Origin: Alosa alosa
Lineage: Eukaryota; Chordata; Actinopteri; Clupeiformes; Clupeidae
NCBI RefSeq assembly: GCF_017589495.1
Contig: NC_063209.1
Coordinates: 21,240,851-21,304,850, forward strand
Length of the DNA: 64,000 nt
Direction: 5' to 3'
Shown here: one piece after another, positions 1-13,875 of the stretch
How positions within the stretch are numbered: position 1 is the first letter of the stretch
Layout: each line of letters begins with the position of its first letter
Made by a program: the position numbers and the translations under genes
Notes under the pieces: generated by a model
The model's database searches: none
Seen by the model: only the letters and a program-made list of their open reading frames with translations
Told to the model about the DNA's origin: nothing

Positions 1-1399
1 AAAACCATCTTGATCTTCATCATTTTTGACAGATCAGCAGCCTCTGGATGGTCATATAGTTAGCCTACTTTTAGTTTGCATTTACATTTTAAACACTGAA
101 TCTACTGTCTTTACTGCCGGGAGAGAAACAAATCCTGTATTCTTTTCTGTAGCCTAATATTCTTTTCTCGAAGTCAACTAGCCTGCTAGCAACGTCTCTC
201 CTCAGCGAGTACGTCACTTTCACTTCTATACTATAACGTTTAATCTATGGATAGCTATATTCAAAGCTATCCATAACCTTTTTTGCTATTTGCCTATTTG
301 ACAACAAATATAATGACAAACTGCGAATATGTAGGCCTATATTGACAAAAAGCAAAGCAAAGCAAGGAAGCACCTTCCCGCGCCCTTGGGAAAAAGAGAC
401 ATTTTGGACATGGAAAAAGACATTGCACTGCGTAGTGATAGTACTGTACTTTACTGCAGAAATCTCAAGACCTTAAGAATCGCTGTTATATTATCATTAA
501 GTTTTCAGAAGTTTTGGCCATCAATGTTTTAATATCAGAAATGCATTGAAACCACTGAGGACCAAAAATTGACACCTGAGACACCCCATATCAAATGGCA
601 ACTACAATAGATGTACAATTGCCAATAGACACAGAAAGTGATCTTCCAATAAGATAGAAAGTCAATTGAGAACTGTGCCTCCAAGTTCTACCAAGTGTTC
701 TAGGTGCTGAAGAGGAATAGTGTCAAAGGCTGCACTGAGATCGAGAAGTACCAAGGTGGACACTATATTAGGGTGTTTATTTGTATGTCCATGTTTTCTA
801 TATATTAGTGTTCAAGAGCTGAGACTACAGCAATAGGCATATGCGTCCATGATGTTGACGGAGTTTTTAAATTGATAAGTTGTGCCAGTGATGCATTTAA
901 AAATAGCCCAGCCTATTTCATAAGCCTGTATAGAAACACATTGAGTTCCTAAAAATTCCACTGCACACTGGTTGAGAACCACTGCTGTAGCCTACCATTA
1001 TTTACCACAGCAGTGCAGAAAATATATTTGTATAATCTCCTACCTGCATTAGTATTATCAAATCAAGTAATTTAGAAGGCTGAACATAAAACATGAAAAC
1101 CATGCTTTATAAAATTATTTAATTATAAATCTTTAAATTCATCAAAACTGACAATCATGTAATAAAGAAGAGTATAACCACACGGAAATGAGACCATAAT
1201 TTACAGACAGATACAATAAAGAGAACTGGAGTGATGCTATCAGATTACACAAATCACAAACCCTACAAGAAAAACTATGAAAATTACTGTATTTTTTTCC
1301 CAGTCTCTAAAGCATTTAGGAAAAAAAAAAACAAATACTTAGGTTACATTTCAATTACATGACAAACAAATGTACAGTCTTTCTTGAATCCTTCCTTTT
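1..1399. other. 3' flank and 3' UTR of pola2
   Basis: Apart from the LINE fragment near 0.7 kb, I see no gene here. The DNA is AT-rich. The part next to 1,400 must hold the 3' UTR of pola2, which reads leftwards. An ATTAAA on the minus strand near 1,118 is a possible poly(A) signal. Confidence 0.4.
655..775 (-). mobile_element. LINE reverse-transcriptase fragment (L2-like)
   Basis: Read on the minus strand, this piece translates to a stretch containing LVLLDLSAAFDTIP, which is reverse-transcriptase motif A of non-LTR retrotransposons with its conserved Asp and the AFD/T signature. Only about 40 codons are recognisable, so it is a dead fragment. Motif A of this form is common in L2-like fish LINEs, but the clade call is inference. 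Confidence 0.6.
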
Positions 1400-4300
1400 T
1401 CATATCTTCACTACTTGTCCAGATAAGCAGGGGCTTCTTCTCTTTCCCTCAGCGTCTGGGAATCTTCTCTGGACGAGCAGCCTGCCAAACGTGCCTCCAA
1501 CTTGTCCTTTGGTGAGTCGCCCAGGATTGATGCACAGACAACCAATCACATCCTGAGAAAATATGACCAGAAAGATCACATGAGGGAGAATTCAACTGAT
1601 TTTCATTTAGCAAGATTCCTGTTATTTATGGTGAAATATGGGCTTACAAAGATGTTTATCGCGATTGTATTAAATTAATAGCCAACTATTTTGGTAATGG
1701 TTTGTTATTTTTTAAGGAAAATACAAAATAATACCCTGATCAAAGCCTTTTAAACTACATCCAGCTTCACTTAATCTCCTGTAAATAAAATATCTGGTGT
1801 GTGGACAAAACAGGGCGTTTGAGGACACAATCTTGGGCTTTGCAAAACACTGGTTGGTATTTGTTCATCATTTGCTGACATCTGCAACTAATTGCTAAAC
1901 CGTGAAAATAATCAACAGAATAATCGACTATGCAATGAATCGTTAGTCACAGCTCTATATTGGATCCTGGTCTTGTATCCCTGGAGGCATTATCATGATG
2001 CCTAAGGGGGCGTATGTTTACTATCCCACACAAGGGCCTAGATGTTTTACCCTGATGAAATAGCGGAGCTCCGAGGGGACGAGCAGGACGTCAGGGGTGA
2101 CGGGCATGTGGCCGTGCTGCTGAAACTTCTCGTAGTCCATGTTGATCTCCTCCGTTGGAGGGTACAGGGGGTAGTAGCTGTGGGGCAGAAACAGGAGTTC
2201 ACATGGCAGAGGTGCGATCAAGGAGCCAGCAAAACTATTTCAACTATCTGAAGGCTGTGTGTGTGCATGAGTGAATGTAAGTGTGTGCATGAGTGAAAGT
2301 AAGTGTGTGTGTGTGTGTGTTTCTACCTCCTTTGGGTCAACATGTGCTTCATGATTCGGGAGAAACGGTCAGAGCCAGCAGCACTGAAATGACACCATCA
2401 ACAAGTCAGAGTCCAGAAGCCAAGACAAAAATTCCAAAGGCATTTTACATACTGATATGGGAACATTCAACAGTAAGAGTACATTAAAATATTTGCACAT
2501 GATTATATAACGAGCATGGGCTGAAACTCTAAGAGGTTGTATGGTCTTGCAGATGGGACTTTATCACAGTTTTAATCATGGCAAACAATGGTGAGTGTAC
2601 GTGTAACGTCACTGAGCCTTAATCTGATTGGAATTTAACATTAAAGGTTACCTGCTGATCTCCTCAGCTCCCATGTGAAACAGAATATCTGTAGAGGTCA
2701 GGCCAAAGGTCACGCCCTCAATGACCAGAGTGCATGGGTCAGGCACCAGGCTCACTCTCTGTTCGGGAATGGAGTTCAGTCATCAATGTCCTTTTCATGG
2801 CATTCCATGTAAAACATTCCATTTCAACAGTAGCACAGCAACTTTCAGTTGGTGATTTGTGGTACAGCGGACTAAATCTCATCTGAGCACAACAATATTC
2901 TCTTCTTCTGATGTAAGGTACAGTAAATGGTCAGTATATGTTCATAAAGAAAACCCGTTTTGGACATTGGCACTATGAGCTTGCGGTGTTAAAGTATTTA
3001 AGGCTTAGGAGTGTGTAACTGACCTCTACATCCTCCTTACTGAGGTCAGGTAATGTGAAAGGGGGTTGTGGGTAAATGAAGTGGTGGTGAACATCTCGTT
3101 GTGACGGAACGAACACCAACTTGCATCCAATTCTTGAAGATGAAAATAAGGTAAGAAAGCATGGCATTTTTTTTTATTTACAATATACAACTAATGATAT
3201 TCAACTTGAAATCTGTATAAAATGTGCTGCACAAACGGTCACACTTAAAAAAAAATTGTAATATATAAATATTTAATGACAGGAAGATGAAAGCACATAC
3301 CCTCTGGTTCCCTCCACAAGACTGTTCACACATCTTGTAAAGATACTCTCAAAGGTTTCGGTCACCTGACATTTCTGTTCAAAAGAACCAATTAGCAATG
3401 CAATTCAACAGTAAAGACAACGAAAAGTGGTTAAAACAAACAAACAAACATGAACTTACCTCAATCTGTTCATGTTTTGAATCAACAAATGGCCCAAACT
3501 GTAGCAAAAACAATTATAAGTTTGCCATAAATAGTCACTCAACTCATTCCCATTCTACAGGTGACCAAAATAAAGTGTTGTGTGTGTTGTGTGGCCAGTA
3601 TAGGACCTCCACGACAGGAGCGGGTGCTGTACTGTGCCGTGCGCTGATGTTCTCACCAGGATGCAGACGTGAGGGCGGTCTCTGGAGATCACGTTGAGCA
3701 GGTCTAGCAGAGGGTCATAGGCCAAGCTATCAGAAGGAGTGTAGGGACCGCAGGCAGTCAAAACCATCACCGGCTCAGACTCTACAGACGCAAAGATAGG
3801 AACATACAAATTAAGAGTGGCGTCTGAAGGAATTCCTCAACGTTTCTACACACAAGACCTTGAAATGAGACTGCAAATCATAACAACCTAATCCTAACAA
3901 AATCATAACAACCTATAACCCCCTTTCTAAAAGAGTTTGAACACTGTGTAGAATGTATATATAAACAGAATGTGATCTGCAAATCATGTAAACCCATATT
4001 TAGTTTCAAAATTACATAGATATCAAATGTTAAAACAGACATTTGAGATATTTGAATTTGTACTATTTTATGAAAAGTAAATTTTGAATTTGATGCCAGT
4101 TAAAACCCATCTTAAAGTGATAGGTTAATTTGAACTCCCATTCATTTTGCAGGGTCATATGACAATGACCGTAAACGGGTCTCCTACATGACCGTGATCT
4201 CCTACATGACCGTAAACGGGTCTCCAAAATGACATATTGGGGTTATTTTAGCACATCTCACCCTCCTCAGGTTCTTCTTTCACTTCTGTGGAATAGAATG

Positions 4301-5338
4301 GCAGTGGAACACCCTGCAGGGTAAACAGAAAAGTGGCCACAATGGCACTCATTTCTGAAATGTGCGTATGACAGAAAACAGGCGTGCGCTTATTTCTACA
4401 CAAAGCATGGCATTTATCAATTTGAACGTGCGCAGTGGCTACGCTCGAATCTCACGTCAAGTCTCAACTCGTGTACGCAAGTTTTTTAGGCAGCATAGCA
4501 CGGTGCAGCAGTAAATCGGCGGAGGATTGGAAAGTTGAAGAGTTGAATTCATGGAATATCTTGGACCTAAGACTAAGATTTGTAGCCTACTTGCCAGGCA
4601 TGTAGCCTGTTATGTTGACATATTTGATGGCTTAGGATAGCCATAGGCTATGAGGAGAGAATTACTTTTTCTTTGGAAAACGCAACAGTCAAATATTAAG
4701 TGTCGTATGGTTTTGTAATGAATGTAGTGCGTTCTCTGCTAAAATAAAGTGTTGCATTTCGCTATACTTTCCTGGCTTTCTTGATGACACTGTCAAAATG
4801 AATTAAGGTTCAGCTGGACCTGCAACGTCACTGTGGCTTTCTCGAGGTCACAAAAGTTTCTCTTTTGGACGTTTCTCTAATGCACCTCCGTGTCGTAAAT
4901 TCTAGGGGCGACTGCCGGCCTTTAAAAGGAGCATATATAGGGGCGTGATATTTATATTACGCTTGTTTCCAGCTGCCACATTTATCAACACACGTTTATT
5001 CTTACGCTGGAATAGGACTAATATGGAAGTTTCATAAATCGCATGTGAGCCCCGTCGTAAGATGATTTCTGCACTCAGATCTACGCTAGTTTCTACGCTC
5101 GGTTGATAAATGAGGGCCAATATCACTGAAGATAACATTAAGAGACATTTCTAGAATGTGTAAGCTGCATCTCTGTGCATCCGAGTCTGAAGGGAGAGCG
5201 ATTACCTCATACAACTTTGATGGCATAAACTTGACCCCATCAGTGTTCATACCCTCCATGACAACAACCTGGGAAAAAGAGAGGGGTTTATGAAGTAGTG
5301 AGGGAGAGAGGGAGTAATGTTAAATGGTACTGCAGTAA

Positions 5339-5407
<69 letters not shown>

Positions 5408-6888
5408 TGTTCACCTGTTTAGGGAAGAGGGAGTAATGTTAAACGGTACTGCAGTAAGTGAGTGTGTGTGTGTGTGCTCACCTGTCCAGGGAAGAGGGAG
5501 TACTCCCTGAGATCAGACAGGTCCAGCCGCACCTGCCTCCCACCATGCTCTTGCCCCGCCTCCAGGAGCACAGACTGGGCGTTCAGCTTCCCATTGCTGT
5601 CGCAACACACCTGGCCCAACACGGTCACCTGGTCCTAGACACACAGACAAACAAAAAAGGCCAGGTGTCAGACATCAACCACTTTGAATTTAAACTACTG
5701 AATCATTCAGATTTACTGTTGCAGTGGGTTAGGAAATGTATCCAATTAGCATGGAAAAGCATGGCTCAGTTATCAAGTATCTGCTGAGAGGAGCAAGTTT
5801 GTGGAATAGTGAACAAATCATTTAGTACTAGTGTCCAGCCTGGGTAGGGACCTGAGGGGGGGAGTAGGGTGTTAAGGCCAATTCACTCCAAGAACGATAA
5901 CTATAAATAAATATTGTTCTCGTTAATATAAATGACGACATTCACACAAACTATAACGATAACGACATGAAGAACGATATCGTTGGGGATCACTTTCAGA
6001 GCGATTGTCAGTACAATAAAAAGCCGAGTATTAAAGTGAGGTGGAGGGCTACCTGTGCGGGCAAGGACACAGGGGAGAACTCCTCAATGTTGAAGTGGAC
6101 CTTTAGTTCCTCGCCCAAGACCTCAATCTTCTCAGTCAGCACTGAATTATAGAACAAACATGGGGAGGGGTCAATAATGAGGATCATGTTTACAAGAGTT
6201 AAATTCCATTATTACAGGTCATAATCAGACTAGGAGAATAATAAATGGATACATCAATGAAATGCCTCTATTTATTTAGTTATTAACAGACCTGCCTGTA
6301 ACGAAAAAAAATATACATCTTTCAATAGCTCTGAACTACTTTAATGGGCCAGAAACTGACCATGTAGTGCAACAAATGTAATGTAAACGGGTTGAAGATT
6401 CAAATCTCAGCTTCACTGAAAATGAGGACTACCCTCAATGAACCTCCCGAGAATAAATAAAGATTGAATGAATGAATGAATGAAATGGGCAGAACAGCGT
6501 CTGGTCGGCGAGGACCCACCATCACGGACGTCTCTGAGCCGCTGGAACATGTGCTTGTAACTGGAGGTCAGCGCGTCCTCTCCGCTCAGGAGCGTCCGGA
6601 CGCTCACCTCCCTTTGACCCTTCTGGCCGTTCCAGCGCTGGTCCTGCGACTCCCCGAAAGTGGAGACCACCTCGCCACGAGAGCCGCGCACGCTGTACTT
6701 CTGGGACGGGGTGGCGCTAAGGAGGACGAGAGACAGAAACACAGACAAGAGGAGAGGGTGAGATACAGAGGGAAAAGGGAAAGTGGGAGAATAAACAGCA
6801 AATTATGAAATACCAATGGAGAATGCGTTTCTATGGATATATAGAGAGTGCCTGAGTGTGACTGAAGCAAATTTGTGTATATGGACAC

Positions 6889-6928
<40 letters not shown>

Positions 6929-8530
6929 CTATGTTTTTGTGTGTGTGTATGTGTGTTTTAAACTAAATTACCATGGGGAGAAGCTGGCAGGAGAGAGCAT
7001 GAGCCCAGGGCTGGTCATGCGAGCAGACCTCTTAGACTGGGGATTCTCTGGTGTAGTGAGAGCTCGCTTCTGGGAACCCTTCAGACACAAGCATGACTTT
7101 AGCACCATGAGCTACTGCCAACACTACTGCCCTCTTTCATTAAGGCTGGTAAAAACTACAATGGCCATTTGCAAATATCGCTATTTTACAGATATTTGTT
7201 TGTTTGTTTGTTTGTTTAATTTAAGGCCATTTCAGCAACTAAGGCTATTAAATGGCCAGAGCATTGTGCGTTATAGAAGTTTAAATATGTGTTTTAAAAT
7301 CTATGCTAGTAAGAAATTCTAAAACCTTCAAAGATGGGACCTTACTAAAAACATCAGCTATAGAATTTTGGTATTTTACAGATATTACCTTGGCCGGAGT
7401 AGAGTACGAGTCCAGGAGATTTTCCTCCTCCTCCTCAGCTTTGATTCTGCAGGGTCTGAGTCAAGGAAGACCAACACTTCTGGTTGTGTCATACCATATC
7501 ATAGTGTATTATGAGTCTCAGTGGTTAAGGATACAGGTCCTGAAGGGAGTTGATGTTCTGGGTCCTGTTGTACGAGTCCTCTCTCCTGGTCGCCTGTTTG
7601 GATTTGTTCCTCTTATTCAAAGCCTGCAGAGTGCACAGAGCAAATCAAAGGTGCATCGTCATATTTCAGGCAGGTCCCCCGCATGATTACTTGCTATGCC
7701 TCAGTCATGTCAGACTTACACTGAAGAGGGCAACTGGGAAATTCCCCCAAATAAACCCACACATTCTACGCACTCCAGACAGTGCCTACAAACGCAGTGT
7801 GCCAAACCAAAGCAATGCAGAGATGGAAATGGTCTCTTCAGGGACATCACCGTGCTTTCTCCTCACCTCATGCTCAAACTGCTCCAGGTGGTCCATGTTC
7901 AGCTTTAGACCTCCCTTGGTAGTGCTGAAGGCGACCCACTCCAGCACTATCTCTTCCCCTTTCATCCTGTGGCACAAACACTGCTCCACCACTAAAAAAC
8001 GGACAAAGCAGAGGTGAAAGATTAGCGTTAATGTTATGGAAACACTGCTCGAGTAAACATTTTGGTCACTCCCATAGACATAGAATCGTTCTAGCTGCTA
8101 CAGTCAATGGTCACTCCACTATGATTCACTACTAACGATTATTGTTTACAGTTTACTGCAAGCATTCCGAATGTGACACTACGAACCTAACGTGAGGAAC
8201 AAGTGGCAACGATTTCCAAACAGATGTTTACCATAAGCAATCGCACTTTAGTAACGCCATCACAGCGAACGTTGGTTAAAAAACAATTGACATGTTTGGT
8301 TATACATTTGTGGACAATGCAATGCACGAGCTAAAGTAAACCAACGTAACATTGCGTTACTAACGTTAGGATAAGTCAACAGGTAGGTCGGCGGCACCAG
8401 AAATAACTTTGACTTCAGTAGACATTTTCTTGTATTACTTACTTTTATCCAGGACCGAAGAATCATCCCCATAGCCTATATCGAACAGCTCCAACTCCTC
8501 TTTGATCTGATCCGTGTTTGGCATCGCCAT
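1400..8530 (-). CDS. pola2: DNA polymerase alpha subunit B (POLA2), complete 18-exon gene
   Basis: This is the B (regulatory) subunit of DNA polymerase alpha–primase, which tethers the catalytic subunit in the nucleus during primer synthesis. Coding exons: 8443..8530, 7867..7991, 7535..7623, 7389..7446, 6972..7078, 6520..6716, 6053..6141, 5482..5634, 5206..5268, 4262..4313, 3657..3781, 3460..3498, 3301..3374, 3024..3132, 2652..2758, 2327..2383, 2051..2177, 1400..1552. All introns are GT–AG. The sum is 1,812 nt, 603 aa plus stop, against 598 aa in human. Family landmarks include an N-terminal helical domain, an acidic linker, SATPSQKY-like sequence (CATPSQKY here), CDSNGKL in the OB fold, and in the inactive phosphoesterase domain ACGPYTPSDSLAYDPLLDLL, LVFVPSQRDVHHHF and YYPLYPP. 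The start MAMPNTDQIKEELELF follows ACC. I see no disruption. Confidence 0.97.
4411..5111. mobile_element. Putative MITE in pola2 intron
   Basis: The ends carry matching inverted 9-mers, ATTTATCAA on the left and TTGATAAAT on the right. The interior is rich in CGTGCG and TACGCT motifs, unlike the surrounding intron. The inverted repeats decay quickly beyond the core and I could not identify a target duplication, so the boundaries are approximate. Confidence 0.3.
5310..5480. repeat. (TG)n microsatellite with duplicated flank
   Basis: About 32 TG units (5,341–5,404) sit between two copies of a short unit ending in GGTACTGCAGTAAGTGAG. The right-hand copy lies next to a pola2 splice donor (GT at 5,480–5,481). 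The duplication looks like local slippage or unequal exchange at the microsatellite. Confidence 0.7.
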
Positions 8531-9728
8531 GGTATTTGCATTAACTCTCAATTAGTTCCAAGCGACAAATGTTCATACAAAATACTCTGTGACCGTATAA
8601 TATTAATATAATATTTTGCCAGTGAAGGTAAGTTAAGCTAATGTTAGCTTCGTCAAGCAGCTAAGAGCACATCTGTTAAACTGATAGCTACACCTTTTTT
8701 TTTTATTACGATTAAAGTGCTGACATAGGCACCAGTCTACGGTAATGAATGTATTTAGACCTGTTTTTTTTTAATCGTCTAGAAAAAAATACAAAGACTG
8801 ACGGCTCCTTGACACTTCTAACCCATTCAGATTGCCGCGAAAATCTCTTCTCTTCTTCTTTGGTGCAAACGGGAAATACGTCACAGACACAAACCGCGCG
8901 GATTACCAGAGCCCGTCCTATTAGACATTCTCTGGTACTACTGCTAGAGCCCGTTTACCCCAAAATACCAAGCTTTTTCATTGCAGTTTAGGCAAAATAA
9001 TTAGCCATACAAACTGGCAACTGGTGACCAATGCGTATTTTACTGTGTAAAATAGCATTAGCTGTTAGGATATTACCCAGGATATTGTCACAGCTAAGCT
9101 GGCTTCTGTAATCTTTCAACCAAAGTTAGGAGTCATGTTGAATAAGGGTGTGCCGCACGGACAGTCACATAGGCTATAAGTCACCATCACTGACTGTTAG
9201 GCTAATTGGGCTACCAATCTTGCAGTCGCAATAAACAATGGATCCGAGACATTTTCCTGTTCCTATTCTGTTTATGTAGGCTAATGTATTTGTGAATGTA
9301 GCCTGCACAATGCAAAGAAATAAAAGATAAACTGGTGCATTTCCATACTCAAATGAACATTGCGAGACACTTATCTCTTCTATGATCTCATCCCAGAAAG
9401 ATTTTCTTTGACTTGTTAGTTTTTTTTAACATTTATTTTATCTAATGACATAGCAAACATGCTGAATTGAATCCACATATCCCCAACTATTTTTCAGCAT
9501 TCACGTTCCTCTAAAAGTGACAGGCACTCAATTAGATTTACACATCAAATGTGATGATATAGACTAGCCTAATAATTTAAATATCAATATGATGTAATCA
9601 AATTACTAAATATGTTTAGCTATTAGTAATCATGTAGATCATAAAATACTATAAATAATTATCAATATAAATTTATAGTTTGTATGAATTCCAAAATATG
9701 AAAAAGAAACCTATGACAACCATCACTT

Positions 9729-9763
<35 letters not shown>

Positions 9764-10235
9764 CGGGTCAATCAAATTCTATGATTACCACTGATGTGAA
9801 TGATCTCACAAATCACACAAATCAAATTTAAAAAAATCGCAATAGTATCGAAATCGAGATTCTTCACTTGCTATTGGTATTGAAACAATAATGTTGGTAT
9901 CGTGACAACAGGAGTTGTGGATGTGTCCCTACCAAAGCTGAGACCAAACCTACGCCCTTGATTCATTGTGACACATGTGTTTTTGGTAACAATATTTATT
10001 TAAGATTTATTGTTCTGTCTTTCTTTATTAATCACACTCAAAAAAATGAAATCTCACTATTGTTCATCTTAATAAATCCTCTTTCATAGGATTTACAAAA
10101 CAAAATTAGGTTTCTAAGGTGAAATTGAGTTGGTTGTGTTATTTCAAATCAATAATGCGTTTTTGCTGATTAATTTAACATGTTTGCATTGGATCTACAC
10201 AACTTTCTTGAACAAAACGCATTAGATTAGGACAT
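8531..10235. other. Upstream region of pola2, no gene seen
   Basis: The DNA is AT-rich with one (TG)n tract near 9,733–9,762. The pola2 promoter must lie in the first few hundred bases. I see no TATA box that I would defend. A motif ATTAGACATTCTCTG at about 8,920 recurs elsewhere in the window. Confidence 0.4.
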
Positions 10236-11934
10236 TTGTCCCTCTATGGTTGCCGTAGCATTATTTCACAATTTATGAGGACCATGGTGAGGACTCCGCC
10301 AGAGACGGTTGAGAAAGTGAAGGTCCGCCATTTTTCCTCGCTTGCTCACGGAACATTTTTGGATCCTGTAATTGCAAGGTATGTATTTGTTGCTGTTCAT
10401 AGTGTTTTTGTTTTGAGTTTAGCGAGTTTGTCGTAACAACAACTTGAATAATCTTTTTAGTAGATCTTATGTGTAAGTGTAAATGTGTTACTTAACTCGA
10501 GCAGCTAATGTTAGCTACTAAATCTGTCATGGTGGCTGGCGAGCTAACGTTAAGTCATCTCAGGCTAGAATTCTATCATGTTTCCCGGGTTAGTTTTGCT
10601 CCCTGCTGAAGATAGACAGGGGTGGTGCCTTGATGGGGTTATTTCACAATTGAATGTTCATAGAAGTGCCAAGGTCAGGATGACTTCATGTATTTAACTG
10701 CTAAGATAAGCTATCGTAACACCCCCAATTATCACCACTTTTGTTCAGAAATTCTAAAACAACGATGTTTTTTAACACTTAAAAATAACATTTACTAAAT
10801 GAACCTTACATTTTGCAGTAGCCATAGTTGTGTAGATTTGAACAAAATCTGGTTTGGTTCTTAACGGGAGCATTTACTGCCTGAAATATCCGATTTTGTT
10901 TACCACGCTCGGAATTATAGTGCTGGCCTGATGGGTCGCCTATTTACACCGTTTCAACGGCACATGGACGGTTAGACCGAGAATTCTCGTCGTGAAATTA
11001 AAATTCCACTGGAGCTCCAAGCGGTTGTGTACACGCAGCCTTACAACACTGTTTACAGCTCCTCGAGTCACGGTAAAATGTCATTTTTGGTACATGGCTA
11101 ATTTAGATACACCTATGTTGTGCGTGGTTGCGTTTCTATAGGAGTCCGCTGTCTTGGATTGTATAGAAATGGATATTAAGTGACACATACACGCAAGACG
11201 GTGGAAATACGGGACCGGTGGAAATAGGGGGAGTTACGATAGCAGCTAACGTTAGCCCCATACAAACCCTGCCTGGGTTTAGCTTCTATGTAAATACTAA
11301 TAGTTGGATCAGTATCTGAAAAATGTCATGTTTAAACGTAGGTGCACCCCACTCTGTTTGACCAAATTATCCTTCTGTGTCATGAACAATTAGCTAGGGT
11401 TGATGCAGACTCTAAAGTCCGTCAAGAAACATTTGAATCTTTTTAATGTTCGTGTAGCAAACTCTGCCATCTTGCCTAGTCTCTCTGTAACATTAGCCAT
11501 GTGTAGCTGCAATCTTTAAAGGACAGCAGTTGCAGGAACATCAGACTTGTCATTATTTTTGTATTGCCATCATAGGCTACTTGGCTCTCATTCGGCTTAT
11601 ATATCAGTTAAAAGAGCAAAGCAAATGGCAGTTTCTTGCATGGAAACTTGTCCATTTTAAGCACACACATTTGTTGTCAACCACTATATTCAGGAGGTAA
11701 ATAATTTTAAATTTTACATGCTAGAGGCTGCCTACTCTTCAATGTTTGAATGATTTGTTAATCACAAACAAGTAATTCATTAAATCACAAACAAGCCAAT
11801 CTAATTAAAGGTTTTCTTCCTAGTTCAATTCTATTAAAATTCTGAATTGATTCTGTGATCCAATATTATTATAGTTTTACACATTTTAGTGTAAATTTGT
11901 TGAGTTTGATATACTTTCTCATCTCCCCACAGGC
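10236..11934. other. Possible 5' exon, otherwise empty
   Basis: A short open stretch around 10,276–10,378 ends in AAG|GTATGT, a good plus-strand donor. It could be a leading exon of the decayed gene that follows. The rest is AT-rich sequence in which I recognise nothing. Confidence 0.25.
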
Positions 11935-13875
11935 CTTTATGTGGCAGTGCAAATGTGGAGCGCAAGACCGGAGTGTCATCAAGGTCTCATTTATTGAAGT
12001 ATTACAGGTTAGCTCATGGTTACTTTGGTCGCAGACACCCATACCATATGCTAATTGTAATTCTTTCTGTATTTCCAAATGCTGGGTTGTATTGTTAGTT
12101 GATCTTTCTATCTCCTCTCCCCTCATAACGTTGTCAGAATGTCAGAACTCGACATCATCTGCACAAGGCTGTCTGCTGTGTGTGCGTAGGAAGGGAGGAG
12201 ATCATGGCTGCCATTGACTAGGTTAGTGAGAAGTTGTTTTGTGCCTCCCACTTTGAAAACCTGTGATCCAATATTAGGCCATGAGCTACCGGACCTTGCC
12301 ATGCACCTGCTAACTTTTTTTGAAAGGTCTTACCTTGCTGACATGACATGAATTTGAAAGTTAACATTGACATATTTGGGGTGCACTGCCTGTTTCAACC
12401 CCATGAATAGATTTACATTGAAGATCAGTGCGTTCTAAAAATCTCTTTTAACATTTAACAAAGGGGGTTGCATGGTAAGGCATGGTAAACATTAAGATGC
12501 TTAATTTGTAAATGTAAGTAAAGTAGTGTTCATTTCCCTATTTTGCAGAATTATACCATTGGCTTGTTGAGAGCTTGCAACCTGAAAGCACTTGTGTACT
12601 TAAATGAAGGCTCTGAGAAACTCATAAAGGAATACCTGGTAAGTGTAAATGAATATAAAAAAAACAGTAAAGCATTACAGCAGCGAGAGTAGCAGTGGTA
12701 CGTCTAGTGGAAAATGGGTATGAATGAATATGGCTTCTTTGTTTGAATGAATATGGACATTTCCTTGTTCATGTTTCGGTGCTTGTAATGTTTTGTTAAG
12801 GCTGTCTATATGCATGTTAAAGCAGAACAAGTCACTATCGGTCTGTTTGACCACGCATAAACCCTTTACAGACAAAGCTTCCTAGTCTGTGTTGGTAAAA
12901 TGTCACCCAAAGTTTTAATCTTTGGTTAACTAGCTTTTTAGTTAAAAGAAATCATAGACGTTAGAGGGATTTTGGAGAGCAGAGAGTCTAAAGCAATGGT
13001 TCGAGTGAATTTCACCAGAAGTGTATCTCAGAATTACCCCACTAATAATGTCCGAATATTACCAAACTTCTACAGTAGTACAAAAGGGTCTGTACTCATA
13101 AACAACACCTACTGCAGCCACGTTGACGCCACTTTGTGATTTGGTAAAAGCCCGTGAAAAGTCCTGGCAGAAAGTTTATGCATAAGTTTTATAAATGCTT
13201 GTATTTTCAGGTCAACACTTATTGACCTGAAAATACAATTTAAAATATCATCCAGTTATCAATATATGACTATGGAGTGTTGAATTCACTAGCTTTTCTC
13301 TTACACTTGTGAGTTTTGCAAAGGACTTTTACGAGCTTTTCACAAATCACGGAAGTGATGTCGACATAGCGGTAGCAGCAGAGAGTAGAAGCTAGGCTAC
13401 TTACAAACTTTCCAATGCCTCGTTTAATGAGTACAGACTCTTTTTTTGTACTACTGTAGAAGTTTAGTGATATTCCGGACATTATTAGTGGGGTAATTTA
13501 CGAGATACACTTTTGGTTTTGGCAAGCCATTGGGCTGATACATAGACTGACAGCGCAAACTCGACCAGGAAAAACTCGACCAAAGGAAAAACCCTGGGGG
13601 GGGGGGGGGGGGGTTTGGTGCTCGCGATGATCATGCAATGACCCAAGGGTGAAATTCACTCAGAACCATTGCTTTAATTTAAAGGAGATGGGAGATGCGA
13701 GGTTAATCCACTGAATTCATTGAAAAGTCATCAATTAAATGGTTTTTTTGGTCTGTGGTAAAGGACGCGGACTGATGCCCAGAGCCAGATGAAGAAAACC
13801 ACCATCGGGATCTTTGTAATCAAACATGAGGGTGCCAATGCCTCCACTAGAAGATGTAGACATTATAGTTGAATC
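11935..13875 (+). pseudogene. Decayed fish-specific uncharacterised gene (SAMD3-like family)
   Basis: Three pieces read in the same orientation. One is a cysteine-containing exon near 11,935–12,008 (MWQCKCGAQDRS, then a GT donor). The second, near 12,549–12,640, reads NYTIGLLRACNLKALVYLNE and ends at a GTAAGT donor. The third, near 13,770–13,875, reads MKKTTIGIFVIKHEGANAS and then needs a frameshift to continue as EDVDIIVE. The last piece resembles the IKHEG…EDVGIVIEG tail of a multicopy fish family annotated as SAMD3-like, which I know only from general familiarity. The frameshift and the foldback element lying between the second and third pieces argue that it is dead. Its function is unknown. 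Confidence 0.35.
12989..13676. mobile_element. Foldback DNA element with long inverted arms
   Basis: The left arm starts TAAAGCAATGGTTCGAGTGA and the right arm ends with its near-complement, GAACCATTGCTTTA. Further in, the arms continue to match: GGGTAATT/AATTACCCC, the CACTAATAATGTCC pair and the CTTCTACAGTAGTAC pair. Each arm is roughly 100 bp or more. A second perfect hairpin with 14-bp arms lies inside at about 13,203–13,236, and an 18-G run sits at 13,596–13,613. No coding sequence is visible. Confidence 0.65.
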
